Assembly (NCBI RefSeq): GCF_024753135.1
Contig: NZ_JANUGP010000003.1
Coordinates: forward strand, 1 to 64,000
Length of the DNA stretch: 64,000 nt
DNA from: Streptomyces pyxinicus
GTDB lineage: Bacteria > Actinomycetota > Actinomycetes > Streptomycetales > Streptomycetaceae
Direction: 5' to 3'
Made by a program: the position numbers and the translations under genes. Positions 8,917 through 22,279 of the stretch are shown here, in pieces. Position 1 is the first letter of the stretch; each line of letters opens with the position of its first letter. The notes under the pieces were generated by a model that was not told where the DNA came from, searched no databases, and saw only the letters and a list, made by a program, of their open reading frames with translations.

Positions 8917-10797
8917 GTGAGAAACGCGCCCACGATCCTGCATCTCGACATGGATGCCTTCTTCGCCTCGGTGGAGCAGGCCTCCAAGCCGAGCCTGCGC
9001 GGGAAGGCGGTCGTCGTGGGCGGGCTCGGGCCGCGCGGGGTGGTGGCCACCGCGTCGTACGAGGCGCGGGTCTTCGGGGTGCACTCGGCGATGCCCATGG
9101 CCCAGGCCCGCCGGCTGGCGCCCAACGCCGCGTATCTCGTGCCGCGCTTCGCCGTCTACCGGTCGATCAGCGAGCAGGTGATGGCACTGCTGCGGGAGCT
9201 GTCGCCGCTGGTCGAGCCGCTCAGCCTGGACGAGGCGTTCGTGGACCTGGAGGCCGGGGGGAGCGCTCGGGACGAGGAGTCGGCGCGGCGGGTGGGGGCG
9301 GCGCTGCGGACCGACATCCGTGCCGTCACGGGGCTCACCGGGTCGGTGGGGCTGGCCGCCTCCAAGATGCTCGCGAAGATCGCCTCGGAGCAGGCCAAGC
9401 CGGACGGTCTGGTGCTGATCGAGCCGGGGACCGAGCGGGAGCTGCTGGGGCCGATGTCGGTGCGGACCTTGCCGGGCGTGGGCCCCGCCACCGGGGACCA
9501 TCTGCGCCGGGCCGGGATCACCACGGTCGGGGAACTGGCCGAGGCGGGAGAGGACGAGCTGGTCCGGCTGGTCGGGAAGGCGCACGGGCACGGGCTCTAC
9601 GCGATGGCGCTGGCCCGCGACGAGCGGGCGGTGGTGGCCGAGCGCGAGGCCAAGTCGGTGTCGGTGGAGGACACGTACGACGTCGACATCCACGACCGGT
9701 TGCGGGTGGGCCTGGAGGTGCGGCGGCTGGCCGACCGGTGTGTACGGCGGCTGCGGGAAACGGGGCTGTCCGGGCGGACCATCGTGCTGAAGGTACGGCG
9801 GTACGACTTCTCGACGCTGACCCGTTCCGAGACGCTGCGGGGGCCGACGGACGATCCGGCGGTGATCCGGGAGGCGGCGGCGCGGCTGCTGGACTCCGTG
9901 GACACGACGGGCGGGGTACGGCTGCTCGGCGTGGGGGCGACCGGGCTCGCCGACTACACGCAGGAGGACCTGTTCGCGCAGGCGGCCGGGGAGGGGGCGG
10001 AGGGGGAGCTCGCGGAGGACACCGTGCCCGAGGCGGTGGCCGAGACGCCGGCGGCCGAGGAGCGGCGGTGGCGGGCGGGGCAGGACGTGCGGCACGTGGA
10101 GTGGGGGCCCGGGTGGGTGCAGGGGAGTGGGCTGGGGCGGGTGACGGTGCGGTTCGAGACGCCGCAGTCCCCTCCGGGGCGGGTGCGGACGTTCTTGGTC
10201 GAGGATCCTCTGTTGTCGCCGGGTGAGGCGTTGCCGTTGGTACGGGGTCTTGCCCACCCGCCCACCCGTCTCGCCCAGCCGGACGCTGACCCTCACGGGG
10301 CTCCGCCCCGGACCCCCGGGCAAGGGGCAGGATCTTGTAAGGGCACCCGGTGCGGTGGTGAGGCGGACGGGCCTGCCCACCCGCCCGCCCGTCTCGCCCA
10401 GCTGGAAGCCGACCGTCACGGGGCTCCGCCCGGGACCCCGGAGGAAGAGCCGGAGTGTTGCGAGGGCACCCGGTGCGGGAGCGAGGCGGGCAGGCCTGCC
10501 CACCCGCCCGCCCGCCTCGGTCAGCCGGAAGCCGACCGTCACGGGGCTCCGCCCCGGACCCCGGGGGAAGGGGCGCGGTGTAGCGAGGGCGTCCGGTGTG
10601 GTGGTGAGGCGGACGGGCCTGCCGACCCGCCCACCCGTCTCGGTCAGCCGGACGCCCACCCTCATGGGGCTGCGCCTCGGACCCGGGAGGAAGGGGCGGA
10701 GTTTGGTCGAGCAGGGGTCGTGCCTCGGCGTCAGGACGGTGTGGGTACGGGTCCTGTGGCGGGCTGTGGTGTCTCGGGTGGGGGTGCGCGACCGTGA
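8917..10797 (+). CDS. dinB: DNA polymerase IV (Y family) with 41-residue tandem-repeat tail
   Basis: An error-prone translesion polymerase. Residues 1-360 hold the Y-family core: LHLDMDAFFASVE metal site, SLDEAF catalytic acids, a helix-hairpin-helix (LPGVGPATGDHLRRAGI) and a little-finger domain. A further conserved C-terminal block (HVEWGPGWVQGSGLGRVTVR) follows. After about residue 445 the frame continues for some 180 residues made mainly of four 41-residue repeats encoded by a 123-bp tandem array. The total of 626 residues is about 150 longer than typical actinobacterial Pol IV, so the normal stop seems to have been lost or replaced. GTG 8917 is the first codon that fits the conserved N-terminus. 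Confidence 0.85.
   Translation: MRNAPTILHLDMDAFFASVEQASKPSLRGKAVVVGGLGPRGVVATASYEARVFGVHSAMPMAQARRLAPNAAYLVPRFAVYRSISEQVMALLRELSPLVEPLSLDEAFVDLEAGGSARDEESARRVGAALRTDIRAVTGLTGSVGLAASKMLAKIASEQAKPDGLVLIEPGTERELLGPMSVRTLPGVGPATGDHLRRAGITTVGELAEAGEDELVRLVGKAHGHGLYAMALARDERAVVAEREAKSVSVEDTYDVDIHDRLRVGLEVRRLADRCVRRLRETGLSGRTIVLKVRRYDFSTLTRSETLRGPTDDPAVIREAAARLLDSVDTTGGVRLLGVGATGLADYTQEDLFAQAAGEGAEGELAEDTVPEAVAETPAAEERRWRAGQDVRHVEWGPGWVQGSGLGRVTVRFETPQSPPGRVRTFLVEDPLLSPGEALPLVRGLAHPPTRLAQPDADPHGAPPRTPGQGAGSCKGTRCGGEADGPAHPPARLAQLEADRHGAPPGTPEEEPECCEGTRCGSEAGRPAHPPARLGQPEADRHGAPPRTPGEGARCSEGVRCGGEADGPADPPTRLGQPDAHPHGAAPRTREEGAEFGRAGVVPRRQDGVGTGPVAGCGVSGGGARP
10251..10742 (+). repeat. Four tandem 123-bp repeats
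   Basis: Units begin at 10251, 10374, 10497 and 10620, each exactly 123 bp apart and opening with TGCC(C/G)ACCCGCCC. Each holds a GGGGCTCCGCCC-type hairpin. The fourth copy degrades in its second half. Because 123 is 41 codons the array is read in frame by dinB. It stays open in other frames too, which reflects its base composition. Confidence 0.85.
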
Positions 10798-10973
10798 CGC
10801 GGGCAGGGGCGTGAGGGCCGGGGCTGGGGCCTGACTCGGGACCCCGATGCCGTGGGTGGGGGCCCGGAGTCGTTGCGGGCGGCGGTTGTCTTGCGCAGGG
10901 GCTGTGGTTCCGGGGTGCCGTGGGGCGGTCCGCTGAAGCAGCGGTGTGCGGGGTGGGTCTGCCCGGCGGGTCT

Positions 10974-11345
10974 TCAGGGTTCCTCTGTGCCTGCCAGGTG
11001 GCCGAAGTCGCGGTCGGGGAAGTCGGGGGGTGCGGCGGTGTCCAGGCCGTAGTGGTGGTAGAGCTGGAGTTCCTGTTCGGGGGAGAGGTGGCGGCCCACG
11101 CCGAAGTCGGGGGCGTCCTTGATCAGGGCGCGTTCGAAGGGGACCCGCAGAGTGCCGTCGATCAGCTCGCTGGGCTCCAGGGGGACGAACGCGTCCCGGG
11201 AGAACAGGCCGGTGCGTATCGCCGCCCACTCGGGGACACCGGTGGCGTCGTCGAGGTACACCTCGTCGATGGTGCCGATCTTGGTGCCGTTGCGGTCGAA
11301 CGCCTTGCGGCCGATCAGGTTGCGCGGATCGATGTCGGTCTGCAC
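10974..11345 (-). CDS. PRC-barrel domain protein
   Basis: 123 residues. An N-terminal PRC-barrel (NLIGRKAFDRNGTKIGTIDE ... LRVPFERALIKDAP) is followed by a short acidic tail with HHYGLD. PRC barrels occur in RNA-processing and photosynthetic proteins and as stand-alone actinobacterial proteins of unknown role. GTG at 11345 has a GGAGGGAGAGG site just upstream on the minus strand; the longer frame starting at 11387 is rejected. Confidence 0.8.
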   Translation of the reverse strand: MQTDIDPRNLIGRKAFDRNGTKIGTIDEVYLDDATGVPEWAAIRTGLFSRDAFVPLEPSELIDGTLRVPFERALIKDAPDFGVGRHLSPEQELQLYHHYGLDTAAPPDFPDRDFGHLAGTEEP

Positions 11346-11471
11346 GGTCCCTCTCCCTCCACTTGGTCGCAACTCATCCGTAAGCACTACAAAAGAGCAG
11401 ATTCAAGCGGGCGGCCACTCGAAAGTCCGGGCATTGACCCCGCTGGTAGGCTGACAGCGGCTGCTGACCCC

Positions 11472-11668
11472 GTGCGGGAGAGTCCTCCGACCCACCTCGG
11501 AGGCGCCGAAGGAGCAAATCCTCCCCGGAATCTCTCAGGCCCACGTACCGCACGGACGAGGTCACTCTGGAAAGCGGGGCGGGCGTCGACGGCGTCCGCT
11601 CTCACCGACGGGGAAAGCCGGGTCCCTCGGGCACCGGTGAAGCTCTCAGGTTGTGATGACAGAGGGGG
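11472..11668 (+). ncRNA. Tandem glycine riboswitch upstream of gcvP
   Basis: Aptamer 1 (about 11472-11553) has the classical glycine-aptamer pattern: GCGGGAGAGTC, GGCGCCGAAGGAGCAA, CCCGGAATCTCTCAGGC and closing GTACCGC. Aptamer 2 (about 11554-11668) has CTCTGGAAAGCGG, CACCGACGGGGAAAGCCGG, GAAGCTCTCAGG and GACAGAGG. The pair ends 65 bases before the gcvP start. Glycine binding would be expected to switch gcvP expression on. Confidence 0.9.
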
Positions 11669-11676
11669 AGGCCGTC

Positions 11677-11700
11677 GGGGCACCCGCGCCGTGGTGCCCC
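11677..11700 (+). promoter_or_regulatory. Expression-platform hairpin of the glycine riboswitch
   Basis: GGGGCAC (11677-11683) can pair with GTGCCCC (11694-11700) between the second aptamer and the ribosome site AGGAGG (11720-11725). It could be the terminator or sequestering element switched by glycine. Confidence 0.45.
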
Positions 11701-11733
11701 CCGAAGGTCGCGTCAGACCAGGAGGCCTCCGCA

Positions 11734-14619
<2,886 letters not shown>

Positions 14620-14633
14620 GTCGGCAGCCGTGG

Positions 14634-14669
14634 CCGAGGGCCCGTCCGGAAACCGGGCGGGCCCTCGGG
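14634..14669. terminator. Bidirectional terminator between gcvP and the Mop gene
   Basis: A stem CCGAGGGCCCG / CGGGCGGGCCCTCGG lies between convergent genes and can fold on both strands. Confidence 0.6.
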
Positions 14670-14686
14670 CGTCTCTCCGTCCGGCG

Positions 14687-15106
14687 CTACGCCGTCGCGA
14701 GGGAGACCTCGGTCGCCTTGATGAGGGCGACCACGTCGGAGCCGACGAAGAGGCCGAGGTCGGCGGCGGCCTCCTTGGTGATGGCCGCGGTCAGTTCGCC
14801 GCCGGGCACCGAGACCTTGACCGTGGCCATGACGGCGCCGGTGGTGAGGCCGATGATCGCACCGGGCAACTGGTTGCGGATCGACAGACCCTCGACGCGG
14901 TGGGTGGCGAGCGAGACCTCCGTCGACTTCACCAGGGCGCGCACGGGCGTGCCGGGGGCGAGGGCGAGGTCCTTGGCGGCCTCCAGGGTGATGGCGGAGG
15001 TGATGTTCTGGCCGCCGTCGAGGTGAACTCCGACGGTGGCCATGGCCTCGCCCGTGTTGACCGTCGTGACGGTGCCGTGCAGTTGGTTGCGGATGCTCAT
15101 GGTCAT
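14687..15106 (-). CDS. Molybdenum-pterin binding (Mop) protein, di-TOBE
   Basis: 139 residues made of two tandem TOBE/Mop domains, each starting SIRNQL(H/P)G and ending VKSTEVSLA or IKATEVSLA. Such molbindins store or buffer molybdate in the cytoplasm. Located downstream of modABC on the same strand with a 28-base gap, consistent with one transcription unit. ATG 15106 has GGTGGG five bases upstream; GTG 15112 and ATG 15100 are alternatives. Confidence 0.85.
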   Translation of the reverse strand: MTMSIRNQLHGTVTTVNTGEAMATVGVHLDGGQNITSAITLEAAKDLALAPGTPVRALVKSTEVSLATHRVEGLSIRNQLPGAIIGLTTGAVMATVKVSVPGGELTAAITKEAAADLGLFVGSDVVALIKATEVSLATA

Positions 15107-15134
15107 GGGCACCCACCGTACGGGGCGAGCCTGC

Positions 15135-16408
<1,274 letters not shown>

Positions 16409-16412
<4 letters not shown>

Positions 16413-17266
16413 GAGGCTGTCATCCAGCGGTCTCTGAGGCCTGCCAGTACCGCGATGGAGACCGCCAGGAGGACCAGGCTGAGGGCGATCGCGGCGTCGG
16501 GGTCGTTCTGGAGGGCCAGGTAGACGGCCAGCGGCATGGTCTGGGTGCGGCCGGGGAAGTTGCCCGCGAAAGTGATCGTCGCGCCGAACTCGCCCAGCGC
16601 CCGCGCCCAGGCCAGGACCGCGCCCGCCGCGATACCCGGCGCGATCAACGGCAGCGTGACCCGGCGGAACGCGGTGAAGCGGGACGCGCCGAGCGTGGTG
16701 GCCGCCTCCTCGTAGCGTGGGTCGGCGGCGCGCAGGGTGCCCTCGACGCTGATGACCAGGAACGGCATCGCGACGAACGCCTCGGCGATGATCACTCCGG
16801 TGGTGGTGAACGGCAGCGTGATCCCGAACCAGGCGTCCAGCCACTTGCCGACGATGCCGTTGCGGCCCAGGGCCAGCAGCAGGGCGACACCGCCCACGAC
16901 CGGCGGCAGCACCAGGGGCAGGGTGACCAGCGCGCGGAGCAGGCCCCGGCCGGGGAACTCGGTGCGGGCCAGCAGCCAGGCCAGCGGCACCCCGAGGACG
17001 AGGCTCACGGCGGTCGCCGCGGTGGCCGTGATCAGGGACAGCTGGAGCGCCTGCCACACCTCGGGGCTGGTCAGCTGCTCGGGCAGGCCTCGCCAGGGCG
17101 CCCGTACGAGCAGGGCGAGCAGCGGGACCAGGAGGAAGGCCAGGCCCAGCAGGCCGGGAACCAGCAGGGGCAACGGCACGCCGCGCCGGGCCCCGGTACC
17201 GACACGGCGCCGCCGCGGCCGGTCCGTGCGGGGACCGGCCGCGGCGGGCTTGTCGAGCGAGGTCAC
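16409..17266 (-). CDS. modB: Molybdate ABC transporter permease
   Basis: 285 residues with about six transmembrane helices and the BPD_transp_1 EAA loop (EEAATTLGASRFTAFRRVTLP, split across the helix). Forms the membrane channel for ModA-delivered molybdate with ModC. GTG start overlaps the modA stop by 4 bases (GTGA) and its stop overlaps modC. The N-terminal 30 residues are Arg/Pro-rich and cytoplasmic. Confidence 0.92.
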
Positions 17267-18081
17267 GGCTTGAGGAACCCGGCCTGGCTCAGCACCTTCT
17301 GGCCCTCGGCGGAGCGCACGAGGGCGATGAACGCCTTGGCCGCCTCGGCGTTCGGGGCGTTCTTCAGCAGGGCGATCGGGTAGTCGTTGATCGCGTCGGC
17401 GGACTCGGGGAACTCCACGCCCTCCACCTTGTCACCCGCGGCGTGCACATCGGTCTTGTAGACGACCGCCGCGTCGGCCTCCTTCAGCTCCACCTTGGTC
17501 AGGGCGCCCTTGACGTCCTGCTCGTAGGAGACCGGGGTGAGCTTGAGCTTGCTGGCGTCGAGGGCCTTCTGCGCGGCGGCGCCGCACGGCACGGTCTTGT
17601 CGCACAGCACGACCTTCAGACCGGACCCGGTGAGATCCTTCAGGGAGTCCACCTTGTGCGGGTTGCCCGGCACGGTGGCGATCTCCAGCTGGTTGCGGAC
17701 GAAGGTGGCCGGGGTGCCGACCGCGTCCTTCTTGTCCGTCACGATCGCCATGGTCTTGGGGCTGGCGGCGGCGAACACGTCCGCCGGGGCACCGCCGGTG
17801 ATGTTCGCGGCCAGGGTGTCGCTGCCGCCGAAGTTGAAGGTGACCTTGGTGCCCGGGTGCTCGCTCTCGAACTTCTTGCCCAGGGTGGTGAAGCTCTCCT
17901 GGAGGGAGGCGGCCGCGAACACGTTGACCGTGCCGGACAGCTTCGGGGAGGCCGACGAGGCCGTGGCGCCGGAATCCTTCTCGGAGTCGGACGACGAGGA
18001 GCAGGCGCTGAGTGCCATCAGGGCAGCGGCTCCAGCGCCGGCCAGCTGAAGCGTCCGGGTCCGGCGCACGGAACGGGTCAT
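17263..18081 (-). CDS. modA: Molybdate ABC transporter substrate-binding lipoprotein
   Basis: 272 residues. Arg-rich start and lipobox LSAC give a lipid-anchored secreted protein with a Ser-rich linker, then the ModA fold (VFAAASLQESFTTL, NFGGSDTLAANI, GAPADVFAAAS). Captures molybdate or tungstate outside the membrane. ATG 18081 with GAGGAG upstream. First gene of the modABC-mop run; its promoter lies in the 200-bp region shared with the divergent molybdopterin-domain gene. Confidence 0.93.
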   Translation of the reverse strand: MTRSVRRTRTLQLAGAGAAALMALSACSSSSDSEKDSGATASSASPKLSGTVNVFAAASLQESFTTLGKKFESEHPGTKVTFNFGGSDTLAANITGGAPADVFAAASPKTMAIVTDKKDAVGTPATFVRNQLEIATVPGNPHKVDSLKDLTGSGLKVVLCDKTVPCGAAAQKALDASKLKLTPVSYEQDVKGALTKVELKEADAAVVYKTDVHAAGDKVEGVEFPESADAINDYPIALLKNAPNAEAAKAFIALVRSAEGQKVLSQAGFLKP

Positions 18082-18144
18082 CACGGTTCTACTCCTCGGG
18101 TCCTTGGAACATCTGTCGCGCCCTGCCGGCCCAACTACGGCCGT

Positions 18145-18163
18145 GCGGCGATGATACTGCCGC
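18145..18163. promoter_or_regulatory. Candidate operator in the modA divergent region
   Basis: The inverted repeat GCGGC-N9-GCCGC around ATGATACT lies between the divergent modA and molybdopterin-domain genes, about 65 bases from the modA start. A plausible but untested site for the nearby HTH-TOBE regulator. Confidence 0.3.
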
Positions 18164-18282
18164 ATCTGCCACCTGTAAGTCTCCTGTCACATCGCATGAG
18201 CTGCACACTCGCGACGTCCGGGTCGCATGTGCGTTTGTACGGTGCTCCCGCGCGGGTACGGTCCAGCCGGAGGTGGTCGACG

Positions 18283-18831
18283 GTGACGCTCGCGGAAGTC
18301 GCCCTGACCGGCGATCTGCTACGACCCGCCCGGCTGACCGTGCCGGATCTGCTCCGCTGGCCCCAGCACCGGGCGGACGTCAGCTTCGAGTGCGCGACCA
18401 GCGGCACCCAGCACCACCGCTTCACCGGCCCGCGCCTGTACGACGTCCTCGCCGACGCCGGACCCGGATACGACCCGGTACGGCGCAAGGACCGGCTGCG
18501 GTTCCTGATCGCGGTCCTCGGCACCGACGGTCACCGCGCGGTGCTGTCCTGGGCCGAGATCGACCCGGACTTCGCGCACGCGCCCGTCCTGCTCGCGGTC
18601 GGCATCGACGGCACCCCGCTGGACGCGGCCGGACCCCAACTGGTGTTGCCCCAGGACCGGTGCGGGGCGCGGCACATCAGCGGGATCACCGGAATCCGGG
18701 TGGACGGCGGTTACCGCTTCGAGGCGGCGGCGACCCCGCCGAAGGCCCTGGAGGCCACGCACCCTGCTCCGGAAGCCGCGCACCCCGCCCCGGAGGCCAC
18801 GTACCCCGCCCCCGTGGCCGCCGCCTCCTGA
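18283..18831 (+). CDS. Molybdopterin-binding oxidoreductase domain protein
   Basis: 182 residues resembling the oxidoreductase molybdopterin-binding fold of sulfite-oxidase-type proteins but shortened (VSFECATSGTQHHRFTGPRLYDVL, split; LPQDRCGARHISGITGIRV). The C-terminal 25 residues are a short repeat EATHPAPEAAHPAP. GTG 18283 has GGAGG nine bases upstream. Divergent from modA, so it probably belongs to the molybdate response. Whether it binds cofactor is uncertain because the usual cofactor cysteine region is minimal. Confidence 0.7.
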   Translation: MTLAEVALTGDLLRPARLTVPDLLRWPQHRADVSFECATSGTQHHRFTGPRLYDVLADAGPGYDPVRRKDRLRFLIAVLGTDGHRAVLSWAEIDPDFAHAPVLLAVGIDGTPLDAAGPQLVLPQDRCGARHISGITGIRVDGGYRFEAAATPPKALEATHPAPEAAHPAPEATYPAPVAAAS

Positions 18832-18850
18832 GCAGAACGCGCGACATTGG

Positions 18851-19246
18851 TCAGAGGCGGTCGATGTGCACGTTGGTGGACTTCACGCGTGCGGTGGCCT
18901 CCATGCCGACCTCCAGGCCGAGTTCCTCGACCGCCTCCCGGGTCAACAGCGACACCAGCCGGTGCGGGCCCGCCTGGATGTCCACCTGGGCGGCGACGTC
19001 GCCCAGCTTGATCGCGGTGACGATCCCGGGGAAGGCGTTGCGCACGGAGGTGTAGGAGGGGTCCTCGTCGCCGCCGCCGGCCTTGGCGAGTTCGACGGAG
19101 AACGCGGCCAGGTCCCGGCCGTCGATGAGACGCCGTCCGGCCTCGTCGCGGTGGGTGGCCACCCGGCCCGCGTCGGCCCAGCGGCGGGCGGTGTCGGGGC
19201 TGACGCCGAGCAGCCGTGCCGCCTGGCCGATCGTGTAGGACTGCAT
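18851..19246 (-). CDS. HTH-TOBE molybdate-responsive regulator candidate
   Basis: 131 residues: an N-terminal MerR/excisionase-type helix-turn-helix (SYTIGQAARLLGVSPDTARR) and a C-terminal TOBE domain (NAFPGIVTAIKLGDVAAQVD ... VKSTNVHIDRL). It joins a DNA-binding head to a molybdate-binding domain, the same logic as ModE but a different architecture. Adjacent to modABC, so it is the likely local regulator. ATG 19246 matches the conserved N-terminus; the frame opens further upstream without a plausible start. Confidence 0.75.
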   Translation of the reverse strand: MQSYTIGQAARLLGVSPDTARRWADAGRVATHRDEAGRRLIDGRDLAAFSVELAKAGGGDEDPSYTSVRNAFPGIVTAIKLGDVAAQVDIQAGPHRLVSLLTREAVEELGLEVGMEATARVKSTNVHIDRL

Positions 19247-19338
19247 ACCGGCCACGATAGGGCCGGCGGCCGGGAACCACGGCCATGGGGGTGCCGGCAC
19301 ACGCGGGCGGCAAGCGGTGACCACAGGTGCCGGTGCGC

Positions 19339-21291
19339 TCAGCCCGTGTGCACGCGCGGCCGGCGTTCGCGGTCCGGCTCCGCCTCGCGCAGCACCTCGC
19401 GGGTGACCGGGGCGACCTCGCCCTGGCCGAAGAGGAAGAAGCGCAGGAAGTTGGCGAACGGGCCGCCCTCGGTCCACTCGAAGTAGATGTGCGGGGTGCA
19501 GCCGGTGATGTCCCGGACGTGCAGCAGCAGCGCGGCGAGGGCGTTCGGGATGGAGGCGGACTCCAGGGTGAGCACCCGGTAGCGGTCGTGCAGCACCTCG
19601 CCGCGCACCGTCAGACCCGCCTCGAACTCGGACGGGTCGGTGACCGTGACCTCGACGAAGACGAAGTCGTCCTGCTCGGGCATGTCGTTGTCGGCGCGGA
19701 TCTGCTCGACCTTGTCGCGGTACTCGGCCTTGTCACGGTGGTCCGGTTCGTTGGCGATGAACCGCATCTTGCGGCTCGCCATGTCCCGGATGAAGCGCTG
19801 TGCCAGCGGGTCGAGCGTCACGCTGGTCACGCGCAGCTCGAAGGCGCGGGCCAGGCGGGACAGCAGCGACACCAGGATGATGCCGGCGATGAAGCAGGCG
19901 CCGATCTTCACACCGTCCGGGCGCTCGATGACGTTCACGACCGTCGTGTAGAGGAACACGGCGGAGATCACGGCGAACGCGATGGTCCAGCCCCGTTGGC
20001 CGGCCTTGCGCGCGGCGATGGTCACGGCGATCGCGGCGGAGCTGATCAGCACCAGCACACCGGTGGCGTAGGCGCCGCCCTGCTTGTCGACGTTGGCGTC
20101 GAAGATCCAGGTGACCAGGAACGCGATCAGGGTGAAGACGATGACCATCGGGCGCACCGCGCGGGCCCAGTGCGGGGCCATGCCGTAGCGGGGCAGGTAG
20201 CGCGGCATCAGGTTGAGCAGACCGGCCATGGCGGAGGCGCCGGCGAACCAGAGGATGGCGATGGTCGAGACGTCGTAGACCGTGCCGAAGGCGCTGCCGA
20301 GGTACTCGTGCGCGAGGAAGGCGAGCGCGCGGCCGTTGGCCTGGCCGCCGGGCTTGAACTCGTTCTCGGGGATGAGCAGCGTGGTGATGAAGCTGGTGGT
20401 GATCAGGAAGCAGCTCATCACGATCGCGGCGGTGGTGAGCAGTTTCTTGGTGTCCCTGATGCGGCCTCGCGGGTGCTCCTCGGTGTCGCCGGGGTCGCCC
20501 TTCACATGGGGCATGACGGCGACGCCGGTCTCGAAGCCGGACAGGCCGAGGGCGAGCTTCGGGAAGACGATCAGAGCCACACCGATCATCACGAACACGT
20601 TGCCGTGCTCGGCGGTCAGGGCGTTGCTCCAGTCGGTGATCACATGGCCGGCGGTGACGACGTGCCACAGTCCCGTGATCACGACGACGAGGTTGAGCGC
20701 CAGGTAGATGCCGACCAGGGCGACCGCGACGCCGATCGCTTCCAGGAAGCCCTTGAGGAAGACCGCGCCGAGCAGCGCCACCAGGATGAGCGTGATCACC
20801 ATCTGGTGGCCCTGCAACGTGCTGGTCAGGTGCGGGTTCTCCACCAGGTGGGTGGAGGCGTCGGCCGCGGAGAGGGTGATGGTGATCAGGAAGTCGGTGG
20901 CGGCGAAGCCCAGCAGGGTGAGCACGAACAGCTTGCCCTGCCAGAACGACAGCAGCCGCTCCAGCATCGCGATGGAGCCCTCGCCGTGCGGGCTCTCCTC
21001 GGAGACCCGGCGGTAGACCGGCAGGGCGCCGGCCAGGGTGACGATCACGAGCACGATGGTGGCGATCGGGGACAGCAGGCCGGCCGCGAGGGCCGCGATA
21101 CCGGGCTGGTAGCCGAGGGTGGAGAAGTAGTCGACGCCGGTCAGGCACATCACCCGCCACCAGCGCTGTCCCCGGTGCGGGGGCTCCGGTTCGGCGTGCG
21201 GACCGGTGTGCCCGCCGTTCTTGCCCATGTCGGACAGCCCTTGGAGCATCCAGGTGCGCAGGCGACTGGGAGGGCGCTCGGTCGTGGCCAT
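19339..21291 (-). CDS. APC-superfamily permease
   Basis: 650 residues: about twelve transmembrane helices (45-500) with the conserved [17 protein letters not shown] segment in helix 1, then a cytoplasmic C-terminal domain of about 150 residues ([20 protein letters not shown]). Annotated widely as an amino acid permease, but a large C-terminal cytosolic domain and long first helix also occur in potassium-type APC members, so the substrate is open. ATG 21291 follows AGGAGC. Confidence 0.8.
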   Translation of the reverse strand: MATTERPPSRLRTWMLQGLSDMGKNGGHTGPHAEPEPPHRGQRWWRVMCLTGVDYFSTLGYQPGIAALAAGLLSPIATIVLVIVTLAGALPVYRRVSEESPHGEGSIAMLERLLSFWQGKLFVLTLLGFAATDFLITITLSAADASTHLVENPHLTSTLQGHQMVITLILVALLGAVFLKGFLEAIGVAVALVGIYLALNLVVVITGLWHVVTAGHVITDWSNALTAEHGNVFVMIGVALIVFPKLALGLSGFETGVAVMPHVKGDPGDTEEHPRGRIRDTKKLLTTAAIVMSCFLITTSFITTLLIPENEFKPGGQANGRALAFLAHEYLGSAFGTVYDVSTIAILWFAGASAMAGLLNLMPRYLPRYGMAPHWARAVRPMVIVFTLIAFLVTWIFDANVDKQGGAYATGVLVLISSAAIAVTIAARKAGQRGWTIAFAVISAVFLYTTVVNVIERPDGVKIGACFIAGIILVSLLSRLARAFELRVTSVTLDPLAQRFIRDMASRKMRFIANEPDHRDKAEYRDKVEQIRADNDMPEQDDFVFVEVTVTDPSEFEAGLTVRGEVLHDRYRVLTLESASIPNALAALLLHVRDITGCTPHIYFEWTEGGPFANFLRFFLFGQGEVAPVTREVLREAEPDRERRPRVHTG

Positions 21292-21555
21292 CGGCGTGCT
21301 CCTGAGATGTGACTCCGCTGTTTCCGGCCATCACGCGGACGGCGGCACCAGCGTATGCAGAGAGTGACGTCAGGGCCCACGCATCAAGGGGCCTGGGGGC
21401 GTCAAACTTGCGTTAAGAATGGCCCGGGAACGCGGCCACCGCATCAAGAAGGCGAGGCCGGGGGTGTGCCGGGCGGAGCGGGGCCGTACGGATGACGGTG
21501 GCTGGAGCTGCCCGGCGACCAGCGACCCTGCGTCATCTCCCGAGCCGTCGAGGCC

Positions 21556-22113
21556 TCACTCCAGACCGGACTCCCGGAACGCGCCCAGTGCCGCGGCGGT
21601 GTCCAGACGGCGGGCGAGACGGTGCAGCGCGGTCGTGCCGGACAGCAGGGTTCCGGCGGCCTCGGCGGCACGGGCACCCTCAGCGAGCCGGTACCAGAGA
21701 CCGGGATTGCGGACGAGCACCTCGGGGTCGATCTCGATCCGGTTGCCGAGGGCGTCGCGCAGGATGAGGCGCTGGGTCACACCCTCCTCCGGACGTACGG
21801 CGGTCAGCAGGTCGGTGCGGACCCGGCGGGTACGCAGCAGCCGGCGGGTGGCGAGCCAGCCAGGGCCGGCCGACACCCGGGCCGGGAACAGGACGAGCAG
21901 GAGCAGCAGGGCCAGGACGAGCCACAGGCCGGCCCGCCACCAGCTCAGGGAGCCGGCCGCGCCGTCGATGAGGAGCAGCAGCGCGAAGAGCCCGGCGGCG
22001 CAGCCGGCGGCGGTGCGCACGTCGTCCGCCCAGTCGCGGTCGCTCACCTCGCGGACCGGGCCGGCGGGAGGTACGGGCCGCGTCCGGGGGCGGGTGTCGT
22101 CTCGGTGCTCCAT
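21556..22113 (-). CDS. Two-helix membrane protein, unknown function
   Basis: 185 residues. A polar N-terminus, two closely spaced transmembrane helices (TAAGCAAGLFALLLLI and WLVLALLLLLVLFPA, about 35-75) and a cytoplasmic C-terminal half with LILRDALGNRIEIDPEVLVR. Common in Streptomyces but I recognise no named family. Same direction as the permease, 264 bases upstream of it. Start ATG 22113 has no clear ribosome site; GTG 22131 is an alternative. Confidence 0.65.
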   Translation of the reverse strand: MEHRDDTRPRTRPVPPAGPVREVSDRDWADDVRTAAGCAAGLFALLLLIDGAAGSLSWWRAGLWLVLALLLLLVLFPARVSAGPGWLATRRLLRTRRVRTDLLTAVRPEEGVTQRLILRDALGNRIEIDPEVLVRNPGLWYRLAEGARAAEAAGTLLSGTTALHRLARRLDTAAALGAFRESGLE

Positions 22114-22279
22114 GGGTTCGACGGTAGTCACTCCCGGCCCCGGCGCGCGCCGGCCGCAGGCACCTTGACGGCGTGCTGACGCCGTGGGGGCCGTCCTTGA
22201 CGCGCCGGCAACACCGGCCGGCGGGCGCGCGGTCACCGTCCCCGGGTGTCCAGGCGCGGATGCCAGGAGGTGCGCCGGC

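Noticed and set aside
10251..10742. Possible CRISPR or integron array
   Set aside because: Units are 123 bp and contiguous with no unique spacers; no cas or integrase genes nearby.
8890..11229. 779-codon minus-strand open frame opposite dinB
   Set aside because: Arises from GC-rich codon bias and the 123-bp array; no ribosome site or family motif, and it crosses the PRC-barrel gene.
17443..18282. N-terminal 280 codons of the frame leading into the molybdopterin-domain gene
   Set aside because: They run antisense to modA; the start at GTG 18283 has a ribosome site.
21292..21555. Possible c-di-AMP (ydaO-type) riboswitch before the permease
   Set aside because: No recognisable conserved aptamer segments in the 264-bp spacer.
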